Shown here piece by piece: positions 16,648-25,588 of a stretch of DNA of 52,591 nt. The notes under the pieces are model-generated. The model made no database searches, was not told the DNA's origin, and worked only from the letters and a program-made list of their open reading frames with translations. Origin of the DNA: Pseudoalteromonas sp. S2755. Its GTDB lineage: Bacteria; Pseudomonadota; Gammaproteobacteria; Enterobacterales; Alteromonadaceae. A program made the position numbers and the translations under genes. Where the stretch lies: contig NZ_PNDS01000105.1 in the NCBI RefSeq assembly GCF_005886535.1, forward strand, positions 1 through 52,591, read 5' to 3'. The number at the start of each line of letters is the position of its first letter. Positions within the stretch are counted from its first letter, which is position 1.

Positions 16648-16923
16648 TTATTTGTCTACATGACCTAAATCACGCTCAGGATCTAATAAGTCTCTCACTC
16701 TTCTTTTGAGTACCTTGGCTTCTGGAAAACCACCATCAGCTTTTCGGCACCAAATTAATGTATCGTTGTAGTAGATTTCGAATACGCCTTTACTTGCTGG
16801 TGCAAGTGCAACTTGTTTTAAATCGTCAGAGAAAGTTGAAAGTAATTCTTGTGCGAGCCAAGAAGCTCGCAGCATCCATTGGCAAAGCACGCAATAATGG
16901 ATTGTAATGAGCGGTTTTTGCAT
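16648..16923 (-). CDS. SelT/SelW/SelH (Rdx) family protein (91 aa)
   Basis: Small thioredoxin-like redox protein of the Rdx family. The CxxC motif is Cys11-Val-Leu-Cys14 in the usual place after the first strand (ITIHYCVLC), so this is a cysteine version and needs no selenocysteine. The family features ASWLAQELL, LAPASKGVFEI and RKADGGFPEAKVLKRRVRDL follow in order, and it ends with the bacterial-type PERDLGH tail. Partners are unknown. It stands alone, downstream of the oxygenase operon's terminator. Confidence 0.88.
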   Translation of the reverse strand: MQKPLITIHYCVLCQWMLRASWLAQELLSTFSDDLKQVALAPASKGVFEIYYNDTLIWCRKADGGFPEAKVLKRRVRDLLDPERDLGHVDK

Positions 16924-16990
16924 GAGTTTACATTAACTTGAGGATTGTGATTGGATTTTAGCATTGTGATTTATGATGTGGCTAGCATGA

Positions 16991-17012
16991 AAAAAACGGG
17001 GGTCACCCCCCG
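16991..17012 (-). terminator. Rho-independent terminator of the oxygenase operon
   Basis: On the minus strand a GCGGGGG/CCCCCG stem with a short loop is followed by six T's (the plus strand shows AAAAAACGGGGGTCACCCCC). It lies about 115 bases after the stop of the aspartyl-hydroxylase-like gene at 17127, and nothing else on that strand ends here. Confidence 0.8.
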
Positions 17013-17126
17013 CAATTATCCAGGGAGACCTCAATTATAAGGTCAGACTTTAAGTTACGGGTTATTCACATAGTAACAACCCCTTTTGTGGTAAGTTGAG
17101 GGGGAGACGTGACGAAAATTAGAATT

Positions 17127-18287
17127 CTAGTGATCGTTTCTATATTGATTCAAAGCTGCGCTTAAATTTTCAACCCAGTGCTGTCTATTTTTAAATTCTG
17201 ATTGTATAGCTTGGCGTTGGGTTGATGTTAGATCAGGATGCCAAATTGAGAATATAAGTACAATTCTATCACTATCGCTGCCATTATGTGCCATATGCAA
17301 ATAGGAGTCATCGAAGATGGTGAGTTGATGTTCTGGCCAAGAAACACGCTCGCCGTTGACGTCTAGGTAGCAGTTGTGGGGGATTTTTATGGCTAAATGC
17401 ACTGTTAAGCTGTGGTTTGAAAGGCCATAATGTGGAGTGATGGTTTGGCCTTTGGCTAATTTAGAGTAAAACACCTCGTATGGAGATGCTGTTAACCCAT
17501 AGCAAGGTACTTTCTCTAAGGCTTTTTTAAGTATCGGGAAGTATTTTGTCACTGAAACGTCTTCCACACCCTCTTTAAAAAGGGATAACGCTTGCCAGTT
17601 GGTACTGTTTGCGAGCATTGGAAATGTGCTTTCATACTCTTTACCCGACAAGTAAGGCGTAAGGTGTGAAGAGGCGGTATCAAAAGCAGCGTGAAACTCT
17701 TTGATAATGTCGGGGATCGTAGCGTTAAAACTTTCATACCATGCAAATTGGTCCGCGGGCCAGATAGGGTGGGCTCTTAGATTCGCGACATAAAAAAGGT
17801 GTGGAGCTTGGGCTGTTTCAAAAGGTTTACTGCAGTATTGCACCCAGCGACCCGACTCAATGCTTGATGCTGTACCAAGGTTTTTTTCCATACACTGCCA
17901 GGCTTTTTGGAAGCGCTCAAGTGTTTGGGGGGCGGTGTTATTGTTGAGTTGAAGCCGTTTAAAGCTACCTGTGAGTGCTTCACATAGGGTATAACATACA
18001 AGTGCTGTACTGTCTTCTCCCTTTTTCTCTAATAAATATCCAAGGTACAGATACACTAAGTAGTTTTTGGGGGCCAGAGTAAGACAGTGAAAGTAGGCAT
18101 TTTCGCTTTCAAGTAATGCTCCAATTTGCTCTAAAATTACAGCAACTCTATAGCTTAGTTCAGCACTTTGAGGATAGCTATCGATTAGCTTCGTTAATAA
18201 AAATGGCCAACTATTTTGTGGCTCGCATGCGAGAATTGGCTGTAAAAGTGAGTCGATATTGAGAGGTGGTGTCTCTTCGTTTGTCAT
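17127..18287 (-). CDS. TPR protein with aspartyl/asparaginyl beta-hydroxylase domain (386 aa)
   Basis: Predicted Fe(II)/2-oxoglutarate oxygenase. The first ~115 residues are TPR-like helical repeats (SYRVAVILEQIGALLESENA, LYLGYLLEKKGEDSTALVCY). The C-terminal half matches the AspH fold: PHYG with His286, the L-T-V-H-L-A strand, then IFDDSYLH with His331, Arg341 for 2-oxoglutarate, and the ending FSIWHPDL, all at the spacing seen in mammalian AspH. No signal peptide is visible, so it probably acts in the cytoplasm on a protein or peptide. It starts 17 bases after the TPR-oxygenase gene at 18305, so the two form an operon. Confidence 0.87.
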   Translation of the reverse strand: MTNEETPPLNIDSLLQPILACEPQNSWPFLLTKLIDSYPQSAELSYRVAVILEQIGALLESENAYFHCLTLAPKNYLVYLYLGYLLEKKGEDSTALVCYTLCEALTGSFKRLQLNNNTAPQTLERFQKAWQCMEKNLGTASSIESGRWVQYCSKPFETAQAPHLFYVANLRAHPIWPADQFAWYESFNATIPDIIKEFHAAFDTASSHLTPYLSGKEYESTFPMLANSTNWQALSLFKEGVEDVSVTKYFPILKKALEKVPCYGLTASPYEVFYSKLAKGQTITPHYGLSNHSLTVHLAIKIPHNCYLDVNGERVSWPEHQLTIFDDSYLHMAHNGSDSDRIVLIFSIWHPDLTSTQRQAIQSEFKNRQHWVENLSAALNQYRNDH

Positions 18288-18304
18288 TTAAATGGTTTCT
18301 CTTT

Positions 18305-20104
18305 CTATTTATTAAGAACGCCAATATCGAGTGGCAAAGTCATTCGATAGTTATCACCCGTAGGGTTAAATGGCTGTGTTCCATGCCAAAAATAAGAGGG
18401 GAAGATCACGATTTGCCCTCGTTGAGGTTTTACGGTTTTGAATGGTGGAAAATCGTAGGGTGGAGCAAGTGGTGGTCGCCCAAATTCAATTACCCCATTG
18501 TTGCTATCGTCATTTGGCGTGTTGATATATAAAACTACACTAATCCAACCTGCGGGGTGAATATGACTCACGTGGAAACCTTGCTCCGTCAGTTTGACAG
18601 ACCATGAGCCTGTGATGCATTTCTCTTTGCGTAAATGTGCTAAAAAGGGATGTACTGGATCTAATTCCAACTTATTAAGGCATTTATCTATATCTCGCAG
18701 TAGTTGATCTCGAGCTTTAGAAATGATTTCGATATCTCTATTAAGCAAGCCTCCTGAAATTTGTGTGCCATTTACTAAGGTCTGTTCACTTGGTGCTTGT
18801 TTGCCTTGATGAAGTGTTAGTAAGCATGATTCCAATTCTGTAAGAAAGTCTTCAGTGTCTTGAAAGCCGCTCGGAGCGTCTAAGGTTGTTGTCAGAATAA
18901 AATCAGGGTTGCATAGAGCTTGGTGCTTTTGTTTATCTGTGGCTTGATACACAACGCTTAGCCAAGCTAATGCAAGTTGTGAGTTGGGCTGCGCTTGCAA
19001 TACTTTTTCGAGCAGAGATTGTGCGGTACTGAACTCACCAAGCTGGATCGCAAATTTGGCTTGTTCACATATCCTGTCGTAATTAACGACTATCTTATTG
19101 GCATTATCGAAATGCTCAAAGGCTGCATTTAGCTCATTGTTTGTGGCTGCCAGACGCCCTCTTAGCGCGAGTAATGCCGCTGAAGTATTGGCGTAACCCG
19201 ACGCCTGTATACATTCCTCACATAAACTGTACTGATTGGTATTCCAGTAAAGTTCCGCTAGGCACTCTATGAGTTCCAAGCGGTTATTTGTTGACTCCAG
19301 CGCGGTTAGTAAACTGGTAGCAAAAAGCTGATGCTGCCCACTTTGCCAGTAAAGCTCGTTAATTGCTTTATGTATGGTTGGATTGTATGGGGCTTGCTTT
19401 AATGCCAAATTGTAGGCTTGCTGTGCTTGTTCAAATTGACCATTTGCAAAAAAGCAGTCCCCGAGGTTGTATAGCGGCTCATATTGCTCAGGTGCTTTTT
19501 GATTCACAAATTTAAAGCATTGAATTGCTTGGTCAAATTTAGCCTGTAGTTTATAACAAAGGCCTAAATTGTGTATTGCACGAAAGACAATCGGAGAGTG
19601 TTGAGGGACTTGTTGATAGTAACTGATCGCTTCACTGAGGTTTCCTCTTGTTTTTTCAACATCCCCGAGTATTTTGGTGAGTTGTCCAGAATCATCTAGA
19701 GGTTGTCCTTTGAGAGCCCAATGATTAGCCTTGTCGAGCTGGTTTTTTTCAAGATACAGCAGCGACAAGTTTTTAAGTAAATCTAGATTGTGAGGCTCAG
19801 CTTCATAAAGCGCAAGGTAATGGGCCTCTGCTTGGTATAAATCACCTGATAGCCAGTAACATTTGGCTAGATGATTTAAGATTTCAGTTTTAAGTGGGGC
19901 GAGTTTAGCCGCATTACTTAATGAGGTTATTGCGCTTTGCCACTCAGCAAGAGATTTATAGCAAATTCCCAATAGGTAATGCAGATCAGGGTGACGCGAG
20001 TCAGTATAAGGCTGTAGCTTAGTTAATGCATGTTGGTATTGTTTTTGTTGGATCAATTTGAAGGCATCTTGAACTGCAATTGTAATTTCGGGCGCTTGCT
20101 TCAT
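18305..20104 (-). CDS. TPR protein with putative 2OG-Fe(II) oxygenase domain (599 aa)
   Basis: A long N-terminal array of TPR repeats (about residues 10-390, with many A-x-x-x-Y/L-x-x-A-L-x-x-x-P units) precedes an oxygenase domain of the PF13759 type. Iron ligands are in the HIH motif (His514/His516) and His574 (FPSYFWHGT); Arg587 in YRMTLPLD would hold 2-oxoglutarate. The sequence G-R-P-P-L-A-P-P after the strand is also family-like. It is cytoplasmic by lack of a signal. It is followed directly by the AspH-type gene, and the TonB-dependent receptor gene lies upstream beyond a terminator. The TPRs may recruit the substrate. Confidence 0.87.
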   Translation of the reverse strand: MKQAPEITIAVQDAFKLIQQKQYQHALTKLQPYTDSRHPDLHYLLGICYKSLAEWQSAITSLSNAAKLAPLKTEILNHLAKCYWLSGDLYQAEAHYLALYEAEPHNLDLLKNLSLLYLEKNQLDKANHWALKGQPLDDSGQLTKILGDVEKTRGNLSEAISYYQQVPQHSPIVFRAIHNLGLCYKLQAKFDQAIQCFKFVNQKAPEQYEPLYNLGDCFFANGQFEQAQQAYNLALKQAPYNPTIHKAINELYWQSGQHQLFATSLLTALESTNNRLELIECLAELYWNTNQYSLCEECIQASGYANTSAALLALRGRLAATNNELNAAFEHFDNANKIVVNYDRICEQAKFAIQLGEFSTAQSLLEKVLQAQPNSQLALAWLSVVYQATDKQKHQALCNPDFILTTTLDAPSGFQDTEDFLTELESCLLTLHQGKQAPSEQTLVNGTQISGGLLNRDIEIISKARDQLLRDIDKCLNKLELDPVHPFLAHLRKEKCITGSWSVKLTEQGFHVSHIHPAGWISVVLYINTPNDDSNNGVIEFGRPPLAPPYDFPPFKTVKPQRGQIVIFPSYFWHGTQPFNPTGDNYRMTLPLDIGVLNK

Positions 20105-20286
20105 GTTATCTTTCTTAAACGGTCAATTGGACTGAGCTGCATACTTTTTATTTTAGCCAAACTCGACTTAGTTGCGAGTAAAGTGTTGTTATTTTGAAGC
20201 TTCGTTGGTTACGAGCTGTTTTGCACTAAACGCGATGGAAAACTTAGTAATTTACTGTAGATAAAGGAACTAATCCGGCAACAACA

Positions 20287-20308
20287 GAAAAGGGAGCCGA
20301 AGCTCCCT
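20287..20308 (-). terminator. Rho-independent terminator after TonB receptor 1
   Basis: On the minus strand AGGGAGC-TTCG-GCTCCCT followed by TTTTC: a 7-bp GC-rich stem closed by a UUCG tetraloop, 20 bases after the receptor stop codon. It should separate the receptor transcript from the oxygenase genes, unless some readthrough occurs. Confidence 0.85.
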
Positions 20309-20328
20309 AGTCTTTCAGTATCAACTGA

Positions 20329-23172
20329 TTAGAATGTGTACACAGCACTCACGAAGTAACGTGGGCCGATAACGTCATACAACTCTGGGAATGTATTTGC
20401 TTGTTGCTGAGCATCACCTAGAGCTGTTGGTTCAGTGTCTAGCACATTTTTAACACCAAATGTTGCCTGTACATGATCCGTGAAGTGATAGCTTGCACTA
20501 AGATCAAGGTACCATACAGCTTTAGATGTAGGCACAATTTCGTTTTCGCCAGTGTCATCATCAACTTCACTCATATATCGCACTAGTGCTGACACGCTTA
20601 AGTCGCCTGAAGTCCAAGTGAAGCGGTTATTACTTTGAAACTCTGGTCGAGGGGTCAGACATGTGTTACCAAATTTACCTTCACAGTAATTTGTTTCTGT
20701 AAAGCCAACACTTGCTGTTTTAAAGTACTCATCAAGAATGGTGTTCTTTGAATTAATACTCAAAGTTGATCCATTCTCGCCGATACCAAAGTCAAGTTCA
20801 GTCCTCCAGTTGAAGTTAACGTCATAACCTTTAGTACCAAGTTCAGCGATGTTAGCATTGAGTGCCGTTACAAGGTCTACATTGCCATCAGGACGACGAG
20901 TAATCGCTTGACAGAATTCAGAGCTTGGATCTTTAAGCTGGTTGTAACAAATATCTAGAATATTGTTTACGCCACCACCTAGTACATCGATAGCATCATC
21001 AATCTGAATATCGAAGTAATCGATGGTTACATCAAAGTTTTCTGTAGGTGTTATAACAAGACCTAGCGTGACTGTTTCCGACGTTTCTTCCTTCAACTCA
21101 GGGTTACCGCCAAAGCTCCCTTCGATTTGCGCGTTTGCTTGCTCAAAGACACCAACTTGAGAAGATGCAACACCGTGAGCTTCACAAAGTGCTCTATCCG
21201 TTGTGCCTTCCTTAAAACCGTCTACGCTACATGGATCGGTTGCGCTTGGGAAGCCATTTGCAGCACCTTGGAATAGTTCTGAAATGTTAGGTGCGCGCAC
21301 TGATTCTTGATAACCAGCACGGAACGACACATATTCATTCACTTTCCAGTTTAGCGTTGTTGCAAATGAGGAGACGTTACCAATGTTTGAATAATCAGAG
21401 AGGCGCCCTGCAAACCATAATGTAATGTCTTCAGCAAATGCCGCATCCGTCACTAATGGAATGTCGATTTCTGTGAAGATTTCATCAACACTATAACTAC
21501 CAACTGTTGGTTCGCCAGCGTTAAAGCCCAAAACATCGCCAGACGCCAAGAACTCATCAGGACGGAAACTTGAGTCATCAAAGCGGCTTTCGTAGCCAAT
21601 TACGAAACCTATCGGCAAATCAGCAGATGGCACGGTAAATGGTAATTCACCAGCAAAATCGACGTGGAAAATTTCTTGTTTGATGTTTGTTACATTAGAT
21701 GCACCAACGTTGATAAAATCAATCGCCGCTTGCGAAATATTACCTTCACCGAATATATTCAATGGTGCACAACCGCCAGATGTATCTTGACATGCGCTAC
21801 CGTCATCAGTAACTAAGATCGCTTGTCTGAAGCGTGTTTCAGAAACGTCATTATTAAGTAGGTTTGAGCGGTCTAGTTCAGAGCGACTGTAGTATGCGTT
21901 GTAAGCCCAATCACCAATAAAACCATCAACGCCTATTAGCACTCGCATAGCGTTACGCGTATCAATTGATTGGCGTGGACCGTTTTCAACCATACGGCGG
22001 CCAATAAACGGTAAAACATAATTTCCGTCTGCATTAAGTGCACTGATCATATTGCCTGTAGGCTCACCGTCCGCGTCAAGTTCAGGTACCAGCGCATTCA
22101 TTGCGGCTTGAACATCAGCACCAAAGAATGGACTATTGGGGTTGACTTCTAGGTTGCCTACAAATGCAGGAGTTGGAGCCAGCTGTGACGGCACTTCGTT
22201 GCGGATGAAAGATAACTCACTATATAAGCGAGTCTCGTCATTGATGTAGTAGTGTGCAAAGGAGTTAAGCGTTAGACGCTCTTGTGGTAGTTGTAGGTAG
22301 TTATCAGGGGCATAGTTAAATGCATCGGCTGATGTATACGGTAAGCCTTCACCATTAGGACCAAAACGGCCTAAAGTTGTACCGTTAGGAAGTGTAGGAC
22401 CTGAGAATACTCGGGTACCAGGAATACCTGATGAACCACCAGGCACTAAACCTGTATCGCCTTCAGTGAGTGTTACGTTAGTAAAATCTCTATCACCCTG
22501 AAAGATTGACTCACGTTTGGCGTAACCAATATAAACGGTAGCATTACCTTTACCATCGGCAAAGTTTCCACCTAAGGTAAGGTCAGTGTTGAATTTTTCA
22601 CCATCACCCTCTTCTGTGATGTCGTATAACGCAGAAATTTCTGCACCTTCAAAGTCATCTTTCAAACGGAAGTTTACAACACCTGCCAGAGCATCAGAAC
22701 CATATACCGCACCTGCACCACCTGTAATGATGTCTACACCTTCAATAAGAGAAGCGGGAATTGTGTTTAAGTCGACAACACCTGTTTGTGTTGCAGGAAC
22801 CCAGCGGCGACCATTAACAAGAACAAGAGTACGCTCATCGTCCAAACCGCGTAAGTCAACACGAGCTGTACCATCTCCCGGGTTGTTTGAACTTGGGCCA
22901 AAAGAAGGAACTGTCAGCGGTAGTTCGGCAAGCTTTTGCTCTACGTTTAAGTTACCTGACATGGCAAATTCAGATCCGTCTAATTCGATAACCGGTGTTT
23001 TAGCAGTTAACGCTACACGTTGAATACGAGAACCTGTAATAGAAATTCTTTCGACTTCTTCATTAGCACCATCAGCTGTTTCTTCGGCTGATGCTTGGAT
23101 ACTTAAACTTCCGCCGATTAGGCACGCGGAAGTGATAAGCATACTTAACTTAGAACGCTTGAATTGTTTCAT
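20329..23172 (-). CDS. TonB-dependent outer-membrane receptor 1 (947 aa)
   Basis: Large substrate-specific outer-membrane importer. A signal peptide (MKQFKRSKLSMLITSACLIG to about Ala29) is followed by the N-terminal motif VERISITGSRIQR typical of proteobacterial TonB receptors of the Oar/polysaccharide-peptide type, a plug domain (about 60-170; TLVLVNGRRW, IEGVDIITGGAGAVYGSDA) and a beta barrel ending in VSAVYTF with the terminal Phe for BAM. ATG 23172 has AGGGG six bases upstream; the 61-residue extension to 23355 is rejected because it would bury the signal peptide. It is divergent from a LytTR regulator. The ligand is unknown. Confidence 0.92.
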   Translation of the reverse strand: MKQFKRSKLSMLITSACLIGGSLSIQASAEETADGANEEVERISITGSRIQRVALTAKTPVIELDGSEFAMSGNLNVEQKLAELPLTVPSFGPSSNNPGDGTARVDLRGLDDERTLVLVNGRRWVPATQTGVVDLNTIPASLIEGVDIITGGAGAVYGSDALAGVVNFRLKDDFEGAEISALYDITEEGDGEKFNTDLTLGGNFADGKGNATVYIGYAKRESIFQGDRDFTNVTLTEGDTGLVPGGSSGIPGTRVFSGPTLPNGTTLGRFGPNGEGLPYTSADAFNYAPDNYLQLPQERLTLNSFAHYYINDETRLYSELSFIRNEVPSQLAPTPAFVGNLEVNPNSPFFGADVQAAMNALVPELDADGEPTGNMISALNADGNYVLPFIGRRMVENGPRQSIDTRNAMRVLIGVDGFIGDWAYNAYYSRSELDRSNLLNNDVSETRFRQAILVTDDGSACQDTSGGCAPLNIFGEGNISQAAIDFINVGASNVTNIKQEIFHVDFAGELPFTVPSADLPIGFVIGYESRFDDSSFRPDEFLASGDVLGFNAGEPTVGSYSVDEIFTEIDIPLVTDAAFAEDITLWFAGRLSDYSNIGNVSSFATTLNWKVNEYVSFRAGYQESVRAPNISELFQGAANGFPSATDPCSVDGFKEGTTDRALCEAHGVASSQVGVFEQANAQIEGSFGGNPELKEETSETVTLGLVITPTENFDVTIDYFDIQIDDAIDVLGGGVNNILDICYNQLKDPSSEFCQAITRRPDGNVDLVTALNANIAELGTKGYDVNFNWRTELDFGIGENGSTLSINSKNTILDEYFKTASVGFTETNYCEGKFGNTCLTPRPEFQSNNRFTWTSGDLSVSALVRYMSEVDDDTGENEIVPTSKAVWYLDLSASYHFTDHVQATFGVKNVLDTEPTALGDAQQQANTFPELYDVIGPRYFVSAVYTF

Positions 23173-23399
23173 GATATCCCCTGATAGGTTTGTTTTAGAT
23201 ACCTTCGGCAAGTTTAATAACTCATCACAAAGGCTTATTAGTATCACGACGAAGTTATGACGGAAGCTTGGAATATGCCAGTTGAGATACGTAAGACGAT
23301 GGGAATCAGTGACGACAGGCGAGAAAAAAAAGATCAAAATTAATTTGCAGATCACATAGTGACAATCTATAACAATAATATGTTAACTATTGTGAAATA

Positions 23400-23420
23400 G
23401 GATACAAAGTATTAGTATCC
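23400..23420. promoter_or_regulatory. Inverted repeat between TonB receptor 1 and the LytTR gene
   Basis: GGATAC (23400-23405) and GTATCC (23415-23420) are exact inverted arms around 9 AT-rich bases. They are flanked by GTTAAC at 23382-23387 and 23423-23428. It lies 33 bases before the LytTR start codon, in the only shared promoter region. It is a candidate operator for that regulator; LytTR proteins usually bind direct repeats, so the assignment is weak. Confidence 0.35.
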
Positions 23421-23452
23421 TTGTTAACCTGTTGATGTGTTTAAGGTGATGA

Positions 23453-24163
23453 ATGAAAAGAGTGACGATCTCTATTCCTAGCTATTTATCTGAGCTTGGC
23501 GTCGAAATAAGTACAAAGCTAAAAGAAGTCTCGGTTTGTTCCCAGTTTATTTATTATCAATCCATTGTTGATATTTCAGAAACTATTAGGGCGGGTGAAA
23601 TCGACTGTTTGTTAATTGATATTTCACATGATATTGACCTGAGACAGCAAGAATTAATCACAAGAAACTTTGACTCTGTGCCAACTATTAAAATAACGAC
23701 AGGTGTTAAATTAAATACTTCTACAACGATGAGTGTTGATGGTAAAGATACAGAAGGCGCTCTGATCACCAATATTCTTCAGCTGGCAGTTTTGCATTCT
23801 AAAGAATCTCCACCAGAGTATGTCCCAAATCAAAGGTTGATTGTAAAAGACTCGGGGCATATTCATGTTATAAAAGTGGAAGACTTAGCTTGGGTTGGTG
23901 GTGCGGGAAACTATGTCGAGCTTCATATGATCAATCGGCAGCGCTCAATCTTGCATAGGGACACGATGTCATCAATGGAAAAAAGTCTTAAAACCTTTGG
24001 TTTTTCTAGGATCCATAAGTCGTCACTCGTTAACTTAAATGCTATCAGTGAACTTAAGACAAGAGATAATGGAGATTACGACGTTATTCTAGAAAACGGA
24101 GATTCACTCCACCTTTCGAGACGTTACAAACAAAACTTGTCCGCTCTATTGCAGCCAACTTAA
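23453..24163 (+). CDS. LytTR-family regulator with degenerate receiver-like domain (236 aa)
   Basis: The C-terminal part (about 123-232) is a LytTR DNA-binding domain: VPNQRLIVKDSGHIHVIKVEDL, WVGGAGNYVELH, FSRIHKSSLVNLNAI and LSRRYKQNL are all characteristic. The N-terminal ~110 residues have the alternating strand-helix pattern of a receiver, with DCLLIDIS placing Asp56 where the phosphoacceptor should be. However, the first strand (VTISIPSY) lacks the acidic pair and there is no clear conserved Lys, so it is likely phosphate-independent. It is divergent from TonB receptor 1, whose regulator it probably is. No partner kinase is nearby. Confidence 0.82.
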   Translation: MKRVTISIPSYLSELGVEISTKLKEVSVCSQFIYYQSIVDISETIRAGEIDCLLIDISHDIDLRQQELITRNFDSVPTIKITTGVKLNTSTTMSVDGKDTEGALITNILQLAVLHSKESPPEYVPNQRLIVKDSGHIHVIKVEDLAWVGGAGNYVELHMINRQRSILHRDTMSSMEKSLKTFGFSRIHKSSLVNLNAISELKTRDNGDYDVILENGDSLHLSRRYKQNLSALLQPT

Positions 24164-24184
24164 GCTGACTGTAGCGTCAGCTTA
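24161..24184. terminator. Bidirectional hairpin covering both stop codons of a convergent pair
   Basis: TAAGCTGAC (24161-24169) and GTCAGCTTA (24176-24184) form a perfect 9-bp stem with a 6-base loop. The left arm begins with the TAA stop of the LytTR gene, and the right arm includes the stop of the LysR gene. A TTACTCCTTT follows on the plus strand. It probably ends both transcripts, although the T run is imperfect. Confidence 0.6.
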
Positions 24185-25067
24185 CTCCTTTGGCAAAATT
24201 GACGAATTCACTGAAGATAGAGTCTTTAATTAATCTATCGGGTGTGAAGGCATAATAGTTTTGATACGTACTTTCGATAGTGCCAACGAGGCAGACATCA
24301 TAGTGCCGTTGCAATTCTGATTTTATCGAAAGTGGGGCAGGAAAAATGCCAAATCCCTGTTGACCTAACGCTTTCATCAAGGCGCTGTCGTCTACATGCC
24401 CTGCGACTTTTATTTCTATATTTTGCTCTTGCAGCCAAAATTGAATTGAGTTCGTTACTGGACTGTGTTTCGCGGGAAGAATGATAGGTTGTGCTTGCAA
24501 AGAGTTGGGATAGTTTGCTTTAAGTTTTTCACAACTAGAACTTGAGCCATAAAAGCCGATCTGGCTCTTTCCTATTTCGTGACAAAATACTTTAAATGGT
24601 AGATTACTATCAAGTGGCTTGTCCGCTAGTACGATATCGAGTTTATGCATCGCCATCTGAGCCAATAATTCAGATTGCTGACCATCGATACAGTGCAGGT
24701 TGGCAACTTGCTCATTTTCTATTAAAGGAGCAAGCCATTTTGACACTAACGATTTTGGAATGGCATCTGAGATGCCTACTTTTAATGTGCGGTGTATGGC
24801 TGTTGCACCATCTTGTGTTGTTTCTAACCACTCTTTGGCAATCGAAAACATATCGTCCGCATACTGCTTGGTCAAAATGCCGAAGTCAGTCAACCTGAGT
24901 CCTCTTCCTTCTCTTATAAATAGGGGTTTGCCTAATCGATCTTCTAAGCTTGATAGCTGCGCGCTGATTGTTTGAGGCGTCAAATGAAGAACTTTACTTG
25001 CACCTGCGATACTGCCTTCATTGCTTACTTGCCAAAAATAGTACAGATGATTGAAGTTTATGTTCAT
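24177..25067 (-). CDS. LysR-family regulator, NhaR-like (296 aa)
   Basis: The N-terminal winged helix (about 1-62) begins MNINFNHLYYFWQVSNEGSI and continues LHLTPQTISAQLSSLEDRLGKPLF and GRGLRLTDFG, strikingly like NhaR, the LysR activator of the sodium/proton antiporter gene in enterobacteria. The C-terminal substrate-binding domain (about 90-290) is ordinary. There is no nhaA-like gene in this window, so the target is elsewhere or the protein has another role. It converges with the LytTR gene, and the two stop codons share a hairpin. Confidence 0.83.
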   Translation of the reverse strand: MNINFNHLYYFWQVSNEGSIAGASKVLHLTPQTISAQLSSLEDRLGKPLFIREGRGLRLTDFGILTKQYADDMFSIAKEWLETTQDGATAIHRTLKVGISDAIPKSLVSKWLAPLIENEQVANLHCIDGQQSELLAQMAMHKLDIVLADKPLDSNLPFKVFCHEIGKSQIGFYGSSSSCEKLKANYPNSLQAQPIILPAKHSPVTNSIQFWLQEQNIEIKVAGHVDDSALMKALGQQGFGIFPAPLSIKSELQRHYDVCLVGTIESTYQNYYAFTPDRLIKDSIFSEFVNFAKGVS

Positions 25068-25252
25068 ATTGTTCGTAAAAACCTTGCTTTTAGTTAGATA
25101 TAATCAGCTTTTATCTTTTTTTGAACATTAGTAGATTTGATCTCATGGCGCAAGTAGAAGTTGAGAGAATGTGCTGGGTAGCGTAAGCGTTTTTAATTCG
25201 AGTCATTCTAAGTTCAACAAAGTTATATTTGATGCGATTGTCTGAGGTAACG

Positions 25253-25555
25253 ATGAAATTGAACCTTGTTGGTGTAAATGAGCCGATAGCGGTGTCAAGT
25301 AAAGTGGCTTTTACTAAAACAATAAATAAAGCGTTGTGCGGCTATGCAAACAATATCCGAAAAATAAATGTACGAATTGAAAAGCAGGTGGACAAGCAGA
25401 TTGGCAAGTTTACCTTATGCCAAGTTGAGCTTCTATTACCTGGGTTACCTACATTAAAGGTCAAGGCAAAAGGCAGAACTTTGTTGCAGGCGCTAAATCG
25501 AGCATTAAGCAATTGCAAGCAAATCTTAAAACAGAAATATTTTAAACTCGGTTAG
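25253..25555 (+). CDS. HPF/RaiA-like ribosome hibernation factor homologue (100 aa)
   Basis: Length and pattern fit the short HPF family (S30AE domain), which binds the 30S subunit in stationary phase. It has the opening strand MKLNLVGVNEPIAVS, a helix, a strand around INVRIEKQ, then CQVELLLPG and KVKAKGRTLLQALNRALSNCKQILKQK, corresponding to the E. coli HPF block EIHASAEGQDMYAAIDGLID. Identity is modest, and this may be a paralogue rather than the main factor. GAGG precedes ATG 25253; the upstream in-frame ATG 25229 has no such site. A terminator follows. Confidence 0.68.
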   Translation: MKLNLVGVNEPIAVSSKVAFTKTINKALCGYANNIRKINVRIEKQVDKQIGKFTLCQVELLLPGLPTLKVKAKGRTLLQALNRALSNCKQILKQKYFKLG

Positions 25556-25588
25556 TTTTAAGTGCCGAGTGATTCCATTCCCAAGCAC

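Noticed and set aside
22586..23023. Plus-strand open frame of 145 codons inside TonB receptor 1
   Set aside because: It is antisense to the well-supported plug domain and is Ser/Pro-rich in the way of shadow frames.
24177..25067. Naming the LysR gene nhaR outright
   Set aside because: The DNA-binding domain is NhaR-like, but no antiporter gene is next to it, so orthology is not shown.
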